Below, piece after piece: positions 14,879 to 24,639 of a stretch of 64,000 nucleotides of DNA. The position numbers and the translations under genes were made by a program. Origin of the DNA: Candidatus Fermentibacterota bacterium. Its GTDB lineage: Bacteria > Fermentibacterota > Fermentibacteria > Fermentibacterales > Fermentibacteraceae. How positions within the stretch are numbered: position 1 is the first letter of the stretch; each line of letters starts with the position of its first letter. Below the pieces are notes generated by a model. That model searched no databases, was not told where the DNA came from, and saw only the letters and a list, made by a program, of their open reading frames with translations. The stretch lies in contig PDSZ01000010.1 of assembly GCA_002748705.1 (NCBI GenBank), positions 1 through 64,000 of the forward strand, read 5' to 3'.

Positions 14879-17557
14879 TTAATCAATCAGTAATACTTTT
14901 ACCGGATCTATACTGGCGCAATTTGTGATAATATAATACAATCCAGGGTACATACCAAGTGTTCGAAAAGGAATTAAGATTGTCTCTTCACTCGTTGAAT
15001 GAATTTCTTCAGAATGAACTGTTCTACCGTCAATACTAATAATTTTAACACTTTGCACCGCACCTGTAGAGTTACTTATTCTGTAGAATAAATTATCACC
15101 AATATGTACCGGATTCGTCATGACCTCAGCAGTCGCTGCTATAGAAGATTCAGAAGTATAGCTATTCGATAAAGGAATAGTTTCGTTACATGAGCAGTCA
15201 TGTTGATAATCAGGTGCTTCATCCGCAAAAAATACAGGATCATAAGGGTCATAGTACTCTGTTTTGTATGGAGGATTGCCAACCTTAACCTCCACTTGCT
15301 CACCAGGGCCTGGCATTATACCTATGTAATCATTATATGTTATTGTTTTAATTCTAAGACTATGGGATGATATGCACGATAAGTGACCTGTTACTTCATC
15401 CGAAGAATGCCGATCAAGCCATGATACGAAGCAATAATTGCCTGTCGAATAGTTTGCAATTGTTCTAGTGATACACGAATACGGATAGGGCGAATTGCTT
15501 GAATCTTTATACATAGCTTCAATTTGCTGACAATTCAGTTCTTGCTCAGTATAATCAGAGAAATGTGTATACTGAAATGGAATATCCCAGTCAAGATATG
15601 TAAAACCAGCATCCGATTCAATCTGCGGATAAACTAAATAGACCTTATTATACTTATCTGGATCCCAAGAATGTCCACGCATCCAACCTCCTCCGTAAAG
15701 CTCACATCCCCCCTGTCTAGGAATTAAGCCAGAACCTTCCGTAGATGATGTTAGCCCAATCTCATTATTCCATACGGAATAGCCAAATACTTCATGAAGA
15801 TCTATAGTGTACATATAGTCTACCTGATATGTGCTGGCTGATCCATATCTGTAAGCATCGACCAAGTGAGTTTGAGATGAGTACTTCATGAGAGATCGTG
15901 CTATATTAGTTTCCATAATTGCAGGACCGCTTTCGTAACAACTATCACCACTTTCAGGACAGTCAATTATCGGATATGGTATTGTAACTGGATCAGAATC
16001 TAGTATATTTGCATCATGAGATATATCATGTGCTTCTATCGCTAATACCATTCTTCCTAAGTATTGACTTGGAACTAATCTTTTAGTTTCATAGGATTTA
16101 GTTAGGTCTTCTATTGCATCTGCTCTCAGTCGTGAATCTTCATGATCAACAATTTCTCTAAGATCAGCTTTCCAAAGAGTATCATCACCAGCTTGAGTAT
16201 ACAGATTAATGCAATCAATCTCGACTGGTTCAGAAAAAGTGATATCAATGTGTATAGGGCCTACTCCCTGGCGCTTTTCATAATCTAATACTACGCTGCG
16301 CTCATCTGAATGCGGTTGGACAAATGGATCATCAGTCACATAATCAATTAAACTGAATACTCCTTTATCATTATACATTACTACTTCTTCTACAAATGGA
16401 TAAAAATTGTCAAGTATGCATTTTGTTCGATAGCTATGTGTTGAGCCATCATGTGTTTCACTGTCTATCTGTATTATATAACAATCATCTGGTGTTAATG
16501 CTTCATAGGGAGTTGATACATTGACATATCCATCCCAATGCATTAAGGTATTCCAGTTATCTTCTTGGATATTACTAATACCAGGTTCTGCCGGGTCAGG
16601 AAACGCACTAGCATACGGATCTGCATTTGTGATACATGTGAGCAAAGCTTGGCCTGGAATCCCAAGATAATGAGGAGATAGGCTAAAGAAATGCTGCATA
16701 TATCTATCATTATCACCTGGTACTAGCCCTAATTCGCCTGCAAACTTCACCACCCATCTTGTAAAGAATTTGGTTCCGTTATTTCTTGAAAAAACTGACC
16801 ATTTTAAGCTATGTGGGACAACATTATTTATGCACCAATCATTCCCAATAGATCCAATACCCTCAAGACAGTAACCATAAAGTATATCAACATTTCCACG
16901 CAATGAATTCTCTAAGAGTCTATGTTCCCATGTATAAATACTTACAGCGGTCTCTGGCCATTGCCTATAATCCATATCCTCAATATACTCAACATATTCA
17001 TAGTTATTCATTCTTCCCCAAACCCAAGTGAGATTATTAGGTACAAGGTAATCAAGGGGATCAATTGTCGATCCATTTTGTTCGTCATATTTAGCCTCCG
17101 ACCAGCTGAAATGTAAGTGCTGAGTGTGAGGGATGCTTGGATTAGATGGAGCCATCACAGCAAACTTTTCATTTTCATTCACATAATCACCTGCTCTGAG
17201 ATCCAGACCAGTCGCCGAGACCTGAACACTGTCTAAGTGTCCATATGCCCAACCGTGGGTTGATGACTTACTATCACATATAACTACCACATACTGTTCT
17301 CCCTGCCCCATCTGAACATCTGTGCACACACCTGCTGCGGCTGCTCTCACATCAATATTTCCGTTGTAAGACTCAATATCCACTCCCATATGGAAGTTCG
17401 TATCTTCGTTTCCCCACCGTCCGTGACAATTGCCATAAGCATTTCTGATAGTTCTTGTAATGTTCTGGGTTCCTGGGGCACCCACAGGCCACGGGCAAGG
17501 CGATGGCGATGACAGAAGGGCAGATTGGGCAATAATAAACACATATGCAAAAATCAT
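14879..17557 (-). CDS. Secreted M23-type peptidase with C-terminal sorting-like domain
   Basis: 892 aa, exported (hydrophobic N-terminus MIFAYVFIIAQSALL). The N-terminal 150 residues carry LytM/M23 metal ligands: NFHMGVDIES (H56, D60), AYGHLDS (H107) and TQHLHFSW (H147, H149), as in zinc endopeptidases that cut peptidoglycan or peptides. The large middle (about 160-800) is not recognised; it contains strand-like segments and several cysteines. The last 70 residues form a beta-sandwich sorting-like domain (VKIISIDGRTVHSEEI, then MYPGLYYIITN) ending VLLID. Base composition is clearly more AT-rich than neighbours, suggesting later acquisition. It overlaps the upstream gene by one base (TAATG). 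Confidence 0.75.
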   Translation of the reverse strand: MIFAYVFIIAQSALLSSPSPCPWPVGAPGTQNITRTIRNAYGNCHGRWGNEDTNFHMGVDIESYNGNIDVRAAAAGVCTDVQMGQGEQYVVVICDSKSSTHGWAYGHLDSVQVSATGLDLRAGDYVNENEKFAVMAPSNPSIPHTQHLHFSWSEAKYDEQNGSTIDPLDYLVPNNLTWVWGRMNNYEYVEYIEDMDYRQWPETAVSIYTWEHRLLENSLRGNVDILYGYCLEGIGSIGNDWCINNVVPHSLKWSVFSRNNGTKFFTRWVVKFAGELGLVPGDNDRYMQHFFSLSPHYLGIPGQALLTCITNADPYASAFPDPAEPGISNIQEDNWNTLMHWDGYVNVSTPYEALTPDDCYIIQIDSETHDGSTHSYRTKCILDNFYPFVEEVVMYNDKGVFSLIDYVTDDPFVQPHSDERSVVLDYEKRQGVGPIHIDITFSEPVEIDCINLYTQAGDDTLWKADLREIVDHEDSRLRADAIEDLTKSYETKRLVPSQYLGRMVLAIEAHDISHDANILDSDPVTIPYPIIDCPESGDSCYESGPAIMETNIARSLMKYSSQTHLVDAYRYGSASTYQVDYMYTIDLHEVFGYSVWNNEIGLTSSTEGSGLIPRQGGCELYGGGWMRGHSWDPDKYNKVYLVYPQIESDAGFTYLDWDIPFQYTHFSDYTEQELNCQQIEAMYKDSSNSPYPYSCITRTIANYSTGNYCFVSWLDRHSSDEVTGHLSCISSHSLRIKTITYNDYIGIMPGPGEQVEVKVGNPPYKTEYYDPYDPVFFADEAPDYQHDCSCNETIPLSNSYTSESSIAATAEVMTNPVHIGDNLFYRISNSTGAVQSVKIISIDGRTVHSEEIHSTSEETILIPFRTLGMYPGLYYIITNCASIDPVKVLLID

Positions 17558-18786
17558 TATCTTCCTCCCTCTGCATTAACTACCGCAATACTGAAGGAGC
17601 CAGCCCTGCTTTTGATTACTGCAAAGCATCCCGATGGTGAAATAACACATTGCCTTCTCTCTTCAGTTTGGTATACTATTTCATTATTATGAATTATGCT
17701 ATTTCCAATTGCTATGATGCTGCCATCATTTGAAATGTACCAACCCCAGTTATATTTTACTCCATTGCTCTCCAGGTGATTACTGCTTAGTGCCTTCACT
17801 GTTTTATCAGTCAAGTTTATAATCAAGTTTTCACTAGGACATAAAATGCTAGGCAAAACACAGTATTCACTATTAGACGAGAACCGAGGTGTATTGTAAC
17901 CAGTATTAGTGCTGAACAGAATCTGGCGACTATTACAATCAAATACTCCGGACAACTGTTCATGCGCATCAGAAAACGCAACATATCTGTTATCAGGTGA
18001 TATTGTGATGTGCTGCATCATACCCACAACAGGTATTTCCTCTTGAACATCAAGGCGGTTGTTGCATATATAAATATTTGACAGGCTATAATTATTGTCG
18101 TTATCAAATAGATTGTAAGCAACTAGTGAGCCGTCGTTGCTGACAGCGTGGCTTAGGTTTCTTGAATACATCTCCCTGTCTGCAACTGTTCTTATCCATT
18201 CATCTTCAGTACAGTTTTGAAGAGTTAAATACAAATTTTCGCCAAATGAAAAAACTATATCCTTGCCTCCGTCCTGTGTAAAAACAACAGTGCCATCTGA
18301 CGAAGTTATCATGCTGTTTACATTAGCTTTGTAAGAAGTAATAAGATTACCGTAGATATCGTATACTGCTATATCGTAAAGCATATAGCGGTCCGGCGTT
18401 AACTCGTGTTCATCACTGACAGCTATAACACAATCACTCCAATAGTCATTTATCAATCTCCTGAACAGAAAATCACGCTCTATCCGGTCTCCATCTCTGC
18501 TGAGAAAAGAACCGTTCCTCACTGCTGTTTCTTTTCTTATCTGCGACTCAAGCCACGCTCTGTCCTCAGAGGGATAATCAGCAGAAGAAAGCAATTCGCA
18601 CACTTTTTCATTACCAAGTACCTCACTTATATCTGATCCCTCACCTGAAATCGAATAAACTGTTTCAACACAGTCAGACTCAGTTGCCATGCGTACAGTC
18701 ATTCGTTCACTGATCTCCACTGCCTCCGCTGAATAGCCTTCAAATACGCTTAGAATTATGATGGATAATATGTTGGCTGCAATCAT
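17557..18786 (-). CDS. Exported beta-propeller-like protein of unknown function
   Basis: 409 aa with a hydrophobic N-terminal helix (MIAANILSIIILSVFEGYSA). From about residue 140 it shows repeated propeller-blade patterns: SSDGTVVFTQDGG, SNDGSLVAYNLF, SPDNRYVAFSDA, SSNSEYCVLP, SNDGSIIAIGNS, SPSGCFAVIKS. That spacing (about 45-60 residues) suggests a WD40/TolB-like propeller of six or more blades. Residues 25-135 form an acidic, helical N-terminal part. AGGGAGG precedes ATG 18786, and a strong promoter lies upstream. It is co-transcribed with the M23 gene and shares its AT-rich composition, so they probably work together (inference). Confidence 0.7.
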   Translation of the reverse strand: MIAANILSIIILSVFEGYSAEAVEISERMTVRMATESDCVETVYSISGEGSDISEVLGNEKVCELLSSADYPSEDRAWLESQIRKETAVRNGSFLSRDGDRIERDFLFRRLINDYWSDCVIAVSDEHELTPDRYMLYDIAVYDIYGNLITSYKANVNSMITSSDGTVVFTQDGGKDIVFSFGENLYLTLQNCTEDEWIRTVADREMYSRNLSHAVSNDGSLVAYNLFDNDNNYSLSNIYICNNRLDVQEEIPVVGMMQHITISPDNRYVAFSDAHEQLSGVFDCNSRQILFSTNTGYNTPRFSSNSEYCVLPSILCPSENLIINLTDKTVKALSSNHLESNGVKYNWGWYISNDGSIIAIGNSIIHNNEIVYQTEERRQCVISPSGCFAVIKSRAGSFSIAVVNAEGGR

Positions 18787-18809
18787 TACCAGACCTCCCT
18801 TTTACCATT

Positions 18810-18839
18810 ATTGTATATAGATTAGGTCTGGCTTGTCAA
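18810..18839 (-). promoter_or_regulatory. Sigma-70-type promoter for the propeller-M23 operon
   Basis: On the minus strand a perfect TTGACA (18834-18839) and TACAAT (18810-18815, 5 of 6 matches) are 18 bp apart. The predicted transcript start is about 17 bp before ATG 18786, leaving a short leader with AGGGAGG. One of the cleanest promoters in the window. Confidence 0.65.
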
Positions 18840-18886
18840 GAGCGGAACCGATGTGCCCATGCAGGATCTGTGCGCAGGCAGGCGCA

Positions 18887-18907
18887 GGGAGGGGCAGAGC
18901 CCCTCCC
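18887..18907 (-). terminator. Hairpin after the first C25 peptidase gene
   Basis: GGGAGGGGC and GCCCCTCCC form a perfect 9-bp stem with an AGA/TCT loop, 10 bp after the peptidase stop. No U-run follows, so it may act with Rho or protect the mRNA end. Confidence 0.6.
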
Positions 18908-18916
18908 CGTGTGCTT

Positions 18917-21319
18917 CTACCTGAGGATCATTACAGGGTTCACTTTGGTGAACTCCGGTGTGGTGAGCCTTACCTGGTATAAACCGGCTGGAACAGCTGA
19001 GCCTGATGAATCCCTGAGATTCCAGACCATGCTGTGGCTTCCTGCCTGCATGTTTTCGTTGACCAGGGTGGTTACTTTTCTTCCACCCAGGTCGTAAACA
19101 TCAATGGAGACCTGGGAAGGAGCAGCCAGGCTGAAGTTGAGAGAGGTACTTCCCACAGCCGGATTCGGGGTTACCGGATTGAAAGCGAATACTCCCACTG
19201 GCTCGCAGAAGTCTTCAATCGCTGTGGCTGTAACGCTGATGGTGCCCTGATAGGTGTTGTAATTGTGAGCCCATACCGTTGCCGACATGGTACCTGTAGT
19301 GGCAGGAGTCGCATAAAGGGTAACCTGGCCTGAAGCGTCTGTGAAGCCCACTTCATAGCACTCTCCGGTTTTCCAGTCGCCCTTCTGAATGCAGACCCTT
19401 GCATTGTTCACAGGGCTTCCTCCTGCTGTAACTGTGAAGGTCACATTGCCTGTTCCGGAGATGGAAGCCGGGTGTGTTACTGAAAGATCAGCGGGAACCT
19501 CTGTCCACATGGGAAGCTCTGGATCGCCGAAGAGGTTGTATTCTTTCAGGCACCAGTCCATGTAGGTGCTGCATGGCGGGCTGTAGAAGTCCATGCTGGT
19601 TCCGTGGGCGATACCAAGGTTGTAGATATCATTAGTCCAGTGGTCCTGATAGAACCTTATGCAGAGCATCTCACTGGGACCGGTGCAGGGCCCTGCAAAG
19701 TTGCCGAATCCGTAGCGGCTGTTGAAGTTGCCGAAGCCACCTCCATTGGGGCTGTTGAGCCAGGCGTCACCGCAGCACTCATACCCGTCAAGGTGCCCTA
19801 TAAGGCAGCTTATGGACTGCCAGATGGCTGGAAGGTGTCCGCTCTGAATGTTTGTCTGGGCCATTATGTGAGATGTTGTGTAGCTGCTGCCGTAGGAAGT
19901 GTACATGGAAGTTTCGGCGCCGTGGCTGGCATGAAATACATGATGGGGACCGGCATTAATCATGTTTATGGTGTTCTGATAGCTGTTGGTACCGTTGGAC
20001 TCATAAAGTTTCTCCTCTTCCCAGACAGATGAGGGAATGAAAGTGGAGATGGACTCTGCATCAGCGCTTCCGGGAATGTACGGAGATGACCAGAGAATAC
20101 CGGTTGAGTATCCGATTCTGAGTTCTCTGGGAGCTGTCTCAAAGTAATCAACAGACTGAATGCCCTCGTAGATAAACACCTTGTCAACAAAAATGTCAGC
20201 CTCGGACGAACTGTTGACACTGGCTCTGCCCACCCAGAGGTCAGGATGGTAATCAACCTGATCGTAGCCTGAAGGCTGCGGGTACTGGTATGGATAAGGG
20301 ACTTCACCCCATATGCTGTTGCCGTTGGCATTCCATCGGTCTGAGCCAGGCGCAGTGTCGTTTATGTCCACGAAGTAGAGGTCTGCAGGGGCGATCTCTG
20401 TGTAGCTGGAATTACCGACAAGTATTGCGTCTCTGCAGGCTACCTTGTCATCGTCGCCAAAGATAAGAACATAGTCGGTGCCGTCGTCACGGCAGTCGGT
20501 GAGAAATGCGCGCATCTCCTGCTGGAGGTCTGTGCATGAGTACTGGGACTGTATCCATGCAGTTGTATAAACCCCTGTTGGAATGCCCTTGGCAGTCTTC
20601 CAGTCCGCCAGTTCCTGTGCCTGAGTCTCATAGTCCGGATGGGTGATAATTACATACTGGCCATAGGTGTAGTCTTTGTGACTGATGATCTGTGCGCCGG
20701 ATTCGCTGACTCCTTCAGGATTCACCACAAGTTTTCTGACAATATCCATAGCCATACTCTCGCTGGCAAAGGTCCTGCGGCTTATCAGCCTTATGCTCTG
20801 ATCCTCTTCATAGTTCACCGCAAGGCTCAGTTCACTGAGAACCTGAAGATTCCCTGTTACAGGATTCCATCTCACAGGATTAACAGTAACATATGCTATT
20901 GGAATACCCCAGAATACACTGGAGTTGGAAAGCTCTGCAACGGTTCCTGGATAGTAGGCATTTGTGCTGTAAATATGCGCATCAGGCTTTGCCTGCGTCT
21001 GATCAATACCTGCTGAGATTGGAACGCACCCGCTGGCAGGCTGAATATCATATCTGCCTGGCAGATTTTCCCATGTCTGGGTTGAAACTGTAACACTGGT
21101 TGCCCTGCATCCGGTGGGAAGAGCTATTCTCACCGGCATGAGAGGGAGCGAGGGGGAACCTTCTGCAAAAATGGAGGGCATGCCGGGTATGGTAACAGAA
21201 GTGAACAACCCCTCCCTTTCCACATTCAGCGCAGCATTCTGCACAGGTACAGATACTGTAAATTCTCCTGCCAGACAAACTGCGCCTGCCAGAAGAACAA
21301 AAAACAGTGACTTAAACAA
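18917..21319 (-). CDS. Gingipain-type C25 cysteine peptidase, secreted, with FlgD-like sorting domain
   Basis: 800 aa. Start chosen at TTG 21319, which has AGGAGG at 21325-21330 and opens a clean signal peptide (MFKSLFFVLLAGAVCLAGEF); the frame is open 12 codons further up. Order: C25 propeptide-like region (30-205), catalytic domain with YVIITHPDYETQAQELADWK, catalytic His in HHVFHASHGAE (about 466) and Cys in SISCLIGHLDG (about 505), an Ig-like module near 650-720, then a FlgD-like sorting domain (VSIDVYDLGGRKVTTLV) ending VMILR. Family members digest proteins outside the cell after type IX export. A close paralogue lies at 27935-30313. Length and domain order fit cargo rather than the PorU sortase. 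Confidence 0.9.
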   Translation of the reverse strand: MFKSLFFVLLAGAVCLAGEFTVSVPVQNAALNVEREGLFTSVTIPGMPSIFAEGSPSLPLMPVRIALPTGCRATSVTVSTQTWENLPGRYDIQPASGCVPISAGIDQTQAKPDAHIYSTNAYYPGTVAELSNSSVFWGIPIAYVTVNPVRWNPVTGNLQVLSELSLAVNYEEDQSIRLISRRTFASESMAMDIVRKLVVNPEGVSESGAQIISHKDYTYGQYVIITHPDYETQAQELADWKTAKGIPTGVYTTAWIQSQYSCTDLQQEMRAFLTDCRDDGTDYVLIFGDDDKVACRDAILVGNSSYTEIAPADLYFVDINDTAPGSDRWNANGNSIWGEVPYPYQYPQPSGYDQVDYHPDLWVGRASVNSSSEADIFVDKVFIYEGIQSVDYFETAPRELRIGYSTGILWSSPYIPGSADAESISTFIPSSVWEEEKLYESNGTNSYQNTINMINAGPHHVFHASHGAETSMYTSYGSSYTTSHIMAQTNIQSGHLPAIWQSISCLIGHLDGYECCGDAWLNSPNGGGFGNFNSRYGFGNFAGPCTGPSEMLCIRFYQDHWTNDIYNLGIAHGTSMDFYSPPCSTYMDWCLKEYNLFGDPELPMWTEVPADLSVTHPASISGTGNVTFTVTAGGSPVNNARVCIQKGDWKTGECYEVGFTDASGQVTLYATPATTGTMSATVWAHNYNTYQGTISVTATAIEDFCEPVGVFAFNPVTPNPAVGSTSLNFSLAAPSQVSIDVYDLGGRKVTTLVNENMQAGSHSMVWNLRDSSGSAVPAGLYQVRLTTPEFTKVNPVMILR

Positions 21320-21385
21320 AACTGCCTCCTTTATCTTGCTTAAGAGAAAAAACACACAGCCTTTATTATACAGGATAAAAGTGTC

Positions 21386-22525
21386 CTATTTCAAAGCCTC
21401 AGTTCCTGAAAACTCCCTGTCAAGCCTCATGGCTTTAAGCACCATTCTGTCCTCATCGGTCAGATCATCGGTTACCAGTCTGGCAATAACCTCTCCGACA
21501 CCTGGGCCCAGCATATAACCCTGACCGCACATTCCAACAGCTGCAAGAAAGCCCTCAACTCCTGTTTCACCGATAATCGGTGAACCGTCAGGGGTCTGGG
21601 GATAACAGCCTCTCCAGGTGCGTCTTACCTTGAGATTGGCAAGACGGGGGTAAAGGTTGATCATCCTTTCGGCCACCATAGGGAGAAACTCAGATGTTTC
21701 TCTGGTATCTGTTCCCTGTTTTGGAGGGTCAGGGGTAATGCAGAACACAACCTGACCGGTTCTGTGCTGGTAGAAGTAGTAGTTGGCACTGCCTGGAGCT
21801 TTCTTGATGTCTACAACCATAGGCTCGAAAAAGCGCTGAACAGGTTCAGATATTCCTCCTTCATGCATGTCAGGATAAACAGGCAGGTCAACTCCTGCCA
21901 TTGCGCCTATCTCTCTGGCAAAGGAACCTGCGCAATTTACAACCACAGGAGCTTCATAGCTTCCCTTGCAGGTTGTGACTGTAAAGCTGCCTGATTTGGA
22001 TATTCCTGTAACCTTTTCGTTAAACCTGAACGAAACACCGTTTCGCACAGCATGGCGGTAGAATGCCGCTGCACTCTCCATAGGGCTGGCACTGCCGTCT
22101 TCAGGGGAAAAAGTGCCTCCGAGAAGTCCATCAGGGTTTATTCCTGGAACGATCTTTCTGATGAAATCAGCATCATGCCAGTTTATGCTGAGCCCTGCTG
22201 CCTGCTGTCCCGGAATCATTGCCTTGAGAGCATCTGCTATCTTTTCCGTGTAGGCCACGAAGGTATAGCCGCCCATATGCCAGTCGATGCAGTCACCGTG
22301 CTTCTCTTCCCAGGTTGAAAAGGTCTTCAGTGAATGAAGTGAAAGTACAACCTTTGCAGGATCACTGTGGGTGGCCCTGATGCCGCCTATGGCACACTTG
22401 TTGTTCCCCTGACCGGCGGAACCGGCAGACTCTATAACGAGAACATTCACATTTCTCTCGGCAAGTGACATTGCCGCAGGTGTTCCCACTGAACCTGCCC
22501 CTATGATTATCACATCAAAGTTCAT
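21386..22525 (-). CDS. FAD-dependent amino-acid/amine oxidoreductase, small subunit (DAO family)
   Basis: 379 aa of the D-amino-acid oxidase fold. Seen: N-terminal FAD motif VIIIGAGSVGTPAAMSLAER, IGGIRATHSD near residue 50, and the C-terminal signature PDGSPIIGETGVEGFLAAVG followed by GQGYMLGPGVGE. It resembles the beta subunits of sarcosine/proline/opine dehydrogenases and HcnC, which oxidise a C-N bond and hand electrons to the partner subunit. Its ATG overlaps the stop of the upstream large subunit (ATGA), a strong sign of a fixed heteromer. No oxygen-linked or cyanide-specific partner is visible, so a dehydrogenase feeding ferredoxin or NAD is more likely than an oxidase. Substrate unknown. 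Confidence 0.82.
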   Translation of the reverse strand: MNFDVIIIGAGSVGTPAAMSLAERNVNVLVIESAGSAGQGNNKCAIGGIRATHSDPAKVVLSLHSLKTFSTWEEKHGDCIDWHMGGYTFVAYTEKIADALKAMIPGQQAAGLSINWHDADFIRKIVPGINPDGLLGGTFSPEDGSASPMESAAAFYRHAVRNGVSFRFNEKVTGISKSGSFTVTTCKGSYEAPVVVNCAGSFAREIGAMAGVDLPVYPDMHEGGISEPVQRFFEPMVVDIKKAPGSANYYFYQHRTGQVVFCITPDPPKQGTDTRETSEFLPMVAERMINLYPRLANLKVRRTWRGCYPQTPDGSPIIGETGVEGFLAAVGMCGQGYMLGPGVGEVIARLVTDDLTDEDRMVLKAMRLDREFSGTEALK

Positions 22526-24603
22526 CGGCTCTCCTCCCTTCTGTCTCCGCAGAAAATGCCAAGCCTTGTTTCAGCGAAGAGAGGCCTTTCAGTGAAATCT
22601 GTTATCTCTGAAGGATCAATGCCTTCTGATCTTATTATTCCGGGAATCAGTGATCTGCATGTTTTTCCGCCGCAGGAACCGAAACCTGCCCTGGTAACAG
22701 CCTTAAGTTCGTTCATGTCACGAACGCCTTTTCTCAGCTGTTCCCTTATCTCTCCTGCTGTAACCCTCTCACACCTGCATACCACTGCACTGTCAGGTAT
22801 GGGAATCTCAGGTATTGTCTTCTCCGGAGCAGTTGTTTCGGCCCCCTGTATTCGTGCCCCTGCCACCAGATTGGCAATGGAGGAAGGCGCCTGTATTTCA
22901 AGAAGCATGGTACCTGGATAACCGGGAGCTTTCTTCAGTGCAAGAACGGTTCCCCTGCCGAGAGCCTCACCTTCCCAGCCGGTGAGAGTCAGTTTCTTTC
23001 CAGGCTCTGCAGTCCACTCTCCCAGTTCCCATGGAAGCACCACAGTTGGGTTCTCAGCATCCTTTCTACGGTCAACCAGGGTTACTGCCAGGCCAGGGCA
23101 GACAGCAACACACTTTCTGCACCCGATACATCCTTCGGAGTATTCTGGAAGCCCCATTATCGGATGCCCCTCAGTTCCGATGAGCCCTTTGGGACAAACA
23201 GTCATACAGGGATTACAGGGAATCTCCTGCCGGCAGTGAATAACAGGATAGACACCCTGAGATTCACAGGACTCAATGTATCTGTCGATTCTGCCCCCGG
23301 GGCTCTTGAGTATCTCAGCCTTCTCCGACCAGTCCTCAGGTATGTCAAGCTCCTCTCCTCTCAGCAGACAGGCTATCTTTCTGCCGCATATCTTTCCTGA
23401 GAACATTGCCGCACTGGCCTCTGCTATTTCTTCAGAATCACCTGTGACCATTGACGGAATGCCGAATTCCTGTGCCTTCCGGTGAAACTCATTTATGGGA
23501 TTGAGGCCCACTGCAACAAGAAGAGTATCAACCTTGAAGTTATTCTCTGTTCCAGGCACAGGAGTGAACGATTCATCAACCTGTGCTATTGTAACGCTTT
23601 CAAGGTGCTCTTTACCGTAAGCGGCAAGAACAGTGTGTCTGGTATAAATCGGTACTCCCAGTCTTACTATCTTGTCTGCATGAACCTTGTAGCCTCCGCA
23701 TCTGTTCATACCTTCAGCAAGGCCGACAACTTTCATGCCTGCCTGCAGGGCATGATACGCGCCAATCAGACCTACATTTCCTCCTCCGAGAACAAAGATT
23801 CTCTCGGAACACCTTACCAGATCACGGTTTACCATTGTCTGAAATGCGCCTGCACCGTATACGCCAGGCAGAGAGCAGCCAGGAAAAGGGAGTGACTTTT
23901 CTCTGGCTCCTGCGGCAACAAGCAACTGGCGGGGTCTTACTATTCTGTATCCCTCAGGCTTTCGTATTCCAACAGTACCGTCGCTGAACACAGCAAGGGC
24001 TGCAGACTCCAGCCAGATATCAACAGATGGGAGCTGCCTCAGTTCCTCTTCCAGTTGTTCAGCAATGGTTATGCCCCTTGTACCTGCGCTGCAGTCCTGA
24101 ACTGAACCGAAGAACTTGTGAGTCTGAAGAACCAGCTTCCCTCCCATTCTGTGCTTGTCATCGGCAATTACAACACTGAAACCGGAACTGCCCAGTTCCT
24201 TCGCCGCAGCCATACCGGAAGGGCCTGCGCCTACAATGAGAACATCGGTTTCAACAGTTTTCGGAGCAGCAGCGGCAGGACCTTTCAGGTCTTCCAGAGG
24301 AGGAAGACCTTCAATGGTCTTTACCTCCATTCCTTCTTTCAAAGGAATGATACAACTCTTCAGAGGAACGCCGTCTATTATCAGAGTACACTGGGAACAC
24401 TGACCATTGGCGCAGAAAAGCCCCTGGGCACCGCCATCCTTGTGATGATGACCGAAGACATGCTCTCCCTGGGCGAAAACAGCCGAGGAAACCATCTCTC
24501 CTTCTCTGCCCATACATTCTTTCCCGTTAAAGGTAAACTTGACCTGCCTGCCGTCAAGCTGCGGCAGAACAGGATGCTTCTCAATCCTGGCTCCGAATTC
24601 CAA
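22522..24603 (-). CDS. Multi-cofactor oxidoreductase, large subunit (2Fe-2S, FAD/NAD, 4Fe-4S, BFD-like)
   Basis: 693 aa, starting at TTG 24603 behind AAGGAG (the frame extends six codons further). Order: 2Fe-2S domain with LFCANGQCSQC and a fourth Cys in LKSC (residues about 60-105); FAD/NAD disulfide-reductase core with VLIVGAGPSGMAAAKELGSS and FVLGGGNVGLIG; an inserted ferredoxin-like region with NPCMTVCPKG and CIGCRKCVAVCP (about 470-510); and a C-terminal BFD-like 2Fe-2S domain with CRCERVTAGEI and FGSCGGKTCR. HcnA, HcnB and ferredoxin parts, separate in many systems, are fused here. It should carry electrons from the DAO-type subunit to a soluble acceptor. Confidence 0.85.
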   Translation of the reverse strand: MEFGARIEKHPVLPQLDGRQVKFTFNGKECMGREGEMVSSAVFAQGEHVFGHHHKDGGAQGLFCANGQCSQCTLIIDGVPLKSCIIPLKEGMEVKTIEGLPPLEDLKGPAAAAPKTVETDVLIVGAGPSGMAAAKELGSSGFSVVIADDKHRMGGKLVLQTHKFFGSVQDCSAGTRGITIAEQLEEELRQLPSVDIWLESAALAVFSDGTVGIRKPEGYRIVRPRQLLVAAGAREKSLPFPGCSLPGVYGAGAFQTMVNRDLVRCSERIFVLGGGNVGLIGAYHALQAGMKVVGLAEGMNRCGGYKVHADKIVRLGVPIYTRHTVLAAYGKEHLESVTIAQVDESFTPVPGTENNFKVDTLLVAVGLNPINEFHRKAQEFGIPSMVTGDSEEIAEASAAMFSGKICGRKIACLLRGEELDIPEDWSEKAEILKSPGGRIDRYIESCESQGVYPVIHCRQEIPCNPCMTVCPKGLIGTEGHPIMGLPEYSEGCIGCRKCVAVCPGLAVTLVDRRKDAENPTVVLPWELGEWTAEPGKKLTLTGWEGEALGRGTVLALKKAPGYPGTMLLEIQAPSSIANLVAGARIQGAETTAPEKTIPEIPIPDSAVVCRCERVTAGEIREQLRKGVRDMNELKAVTRAGFGSCGGKTCRSLIPGIIRSEGIDPSEITDFTERPLFAETRLGIFCGDRREESR

Positions 24604-24639
24604 TGCTGTCTCCTTGTTCAATCAGGAGCAAAGGGAAGG

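Noticed and set aside
18917..21319. C25 peptidase as the PorU sortase of a type IX system
   Set aside because: It carries its own C-terminal sorting domain with the LR end and has the length of a cargo protease; PorU-type proteins are usually longer and are not cargo. The same holds for 27935-30313.
22522..24603. Hydrogen cyanide synthase (HcnABC)
   Set aside because: The domains resemble HcnA/B/C, but the inserted two-cluster ferredoxin, the fusion and the anaerobic context fit an amino-acid/amine dehydrogenase better; the substrate remains open.
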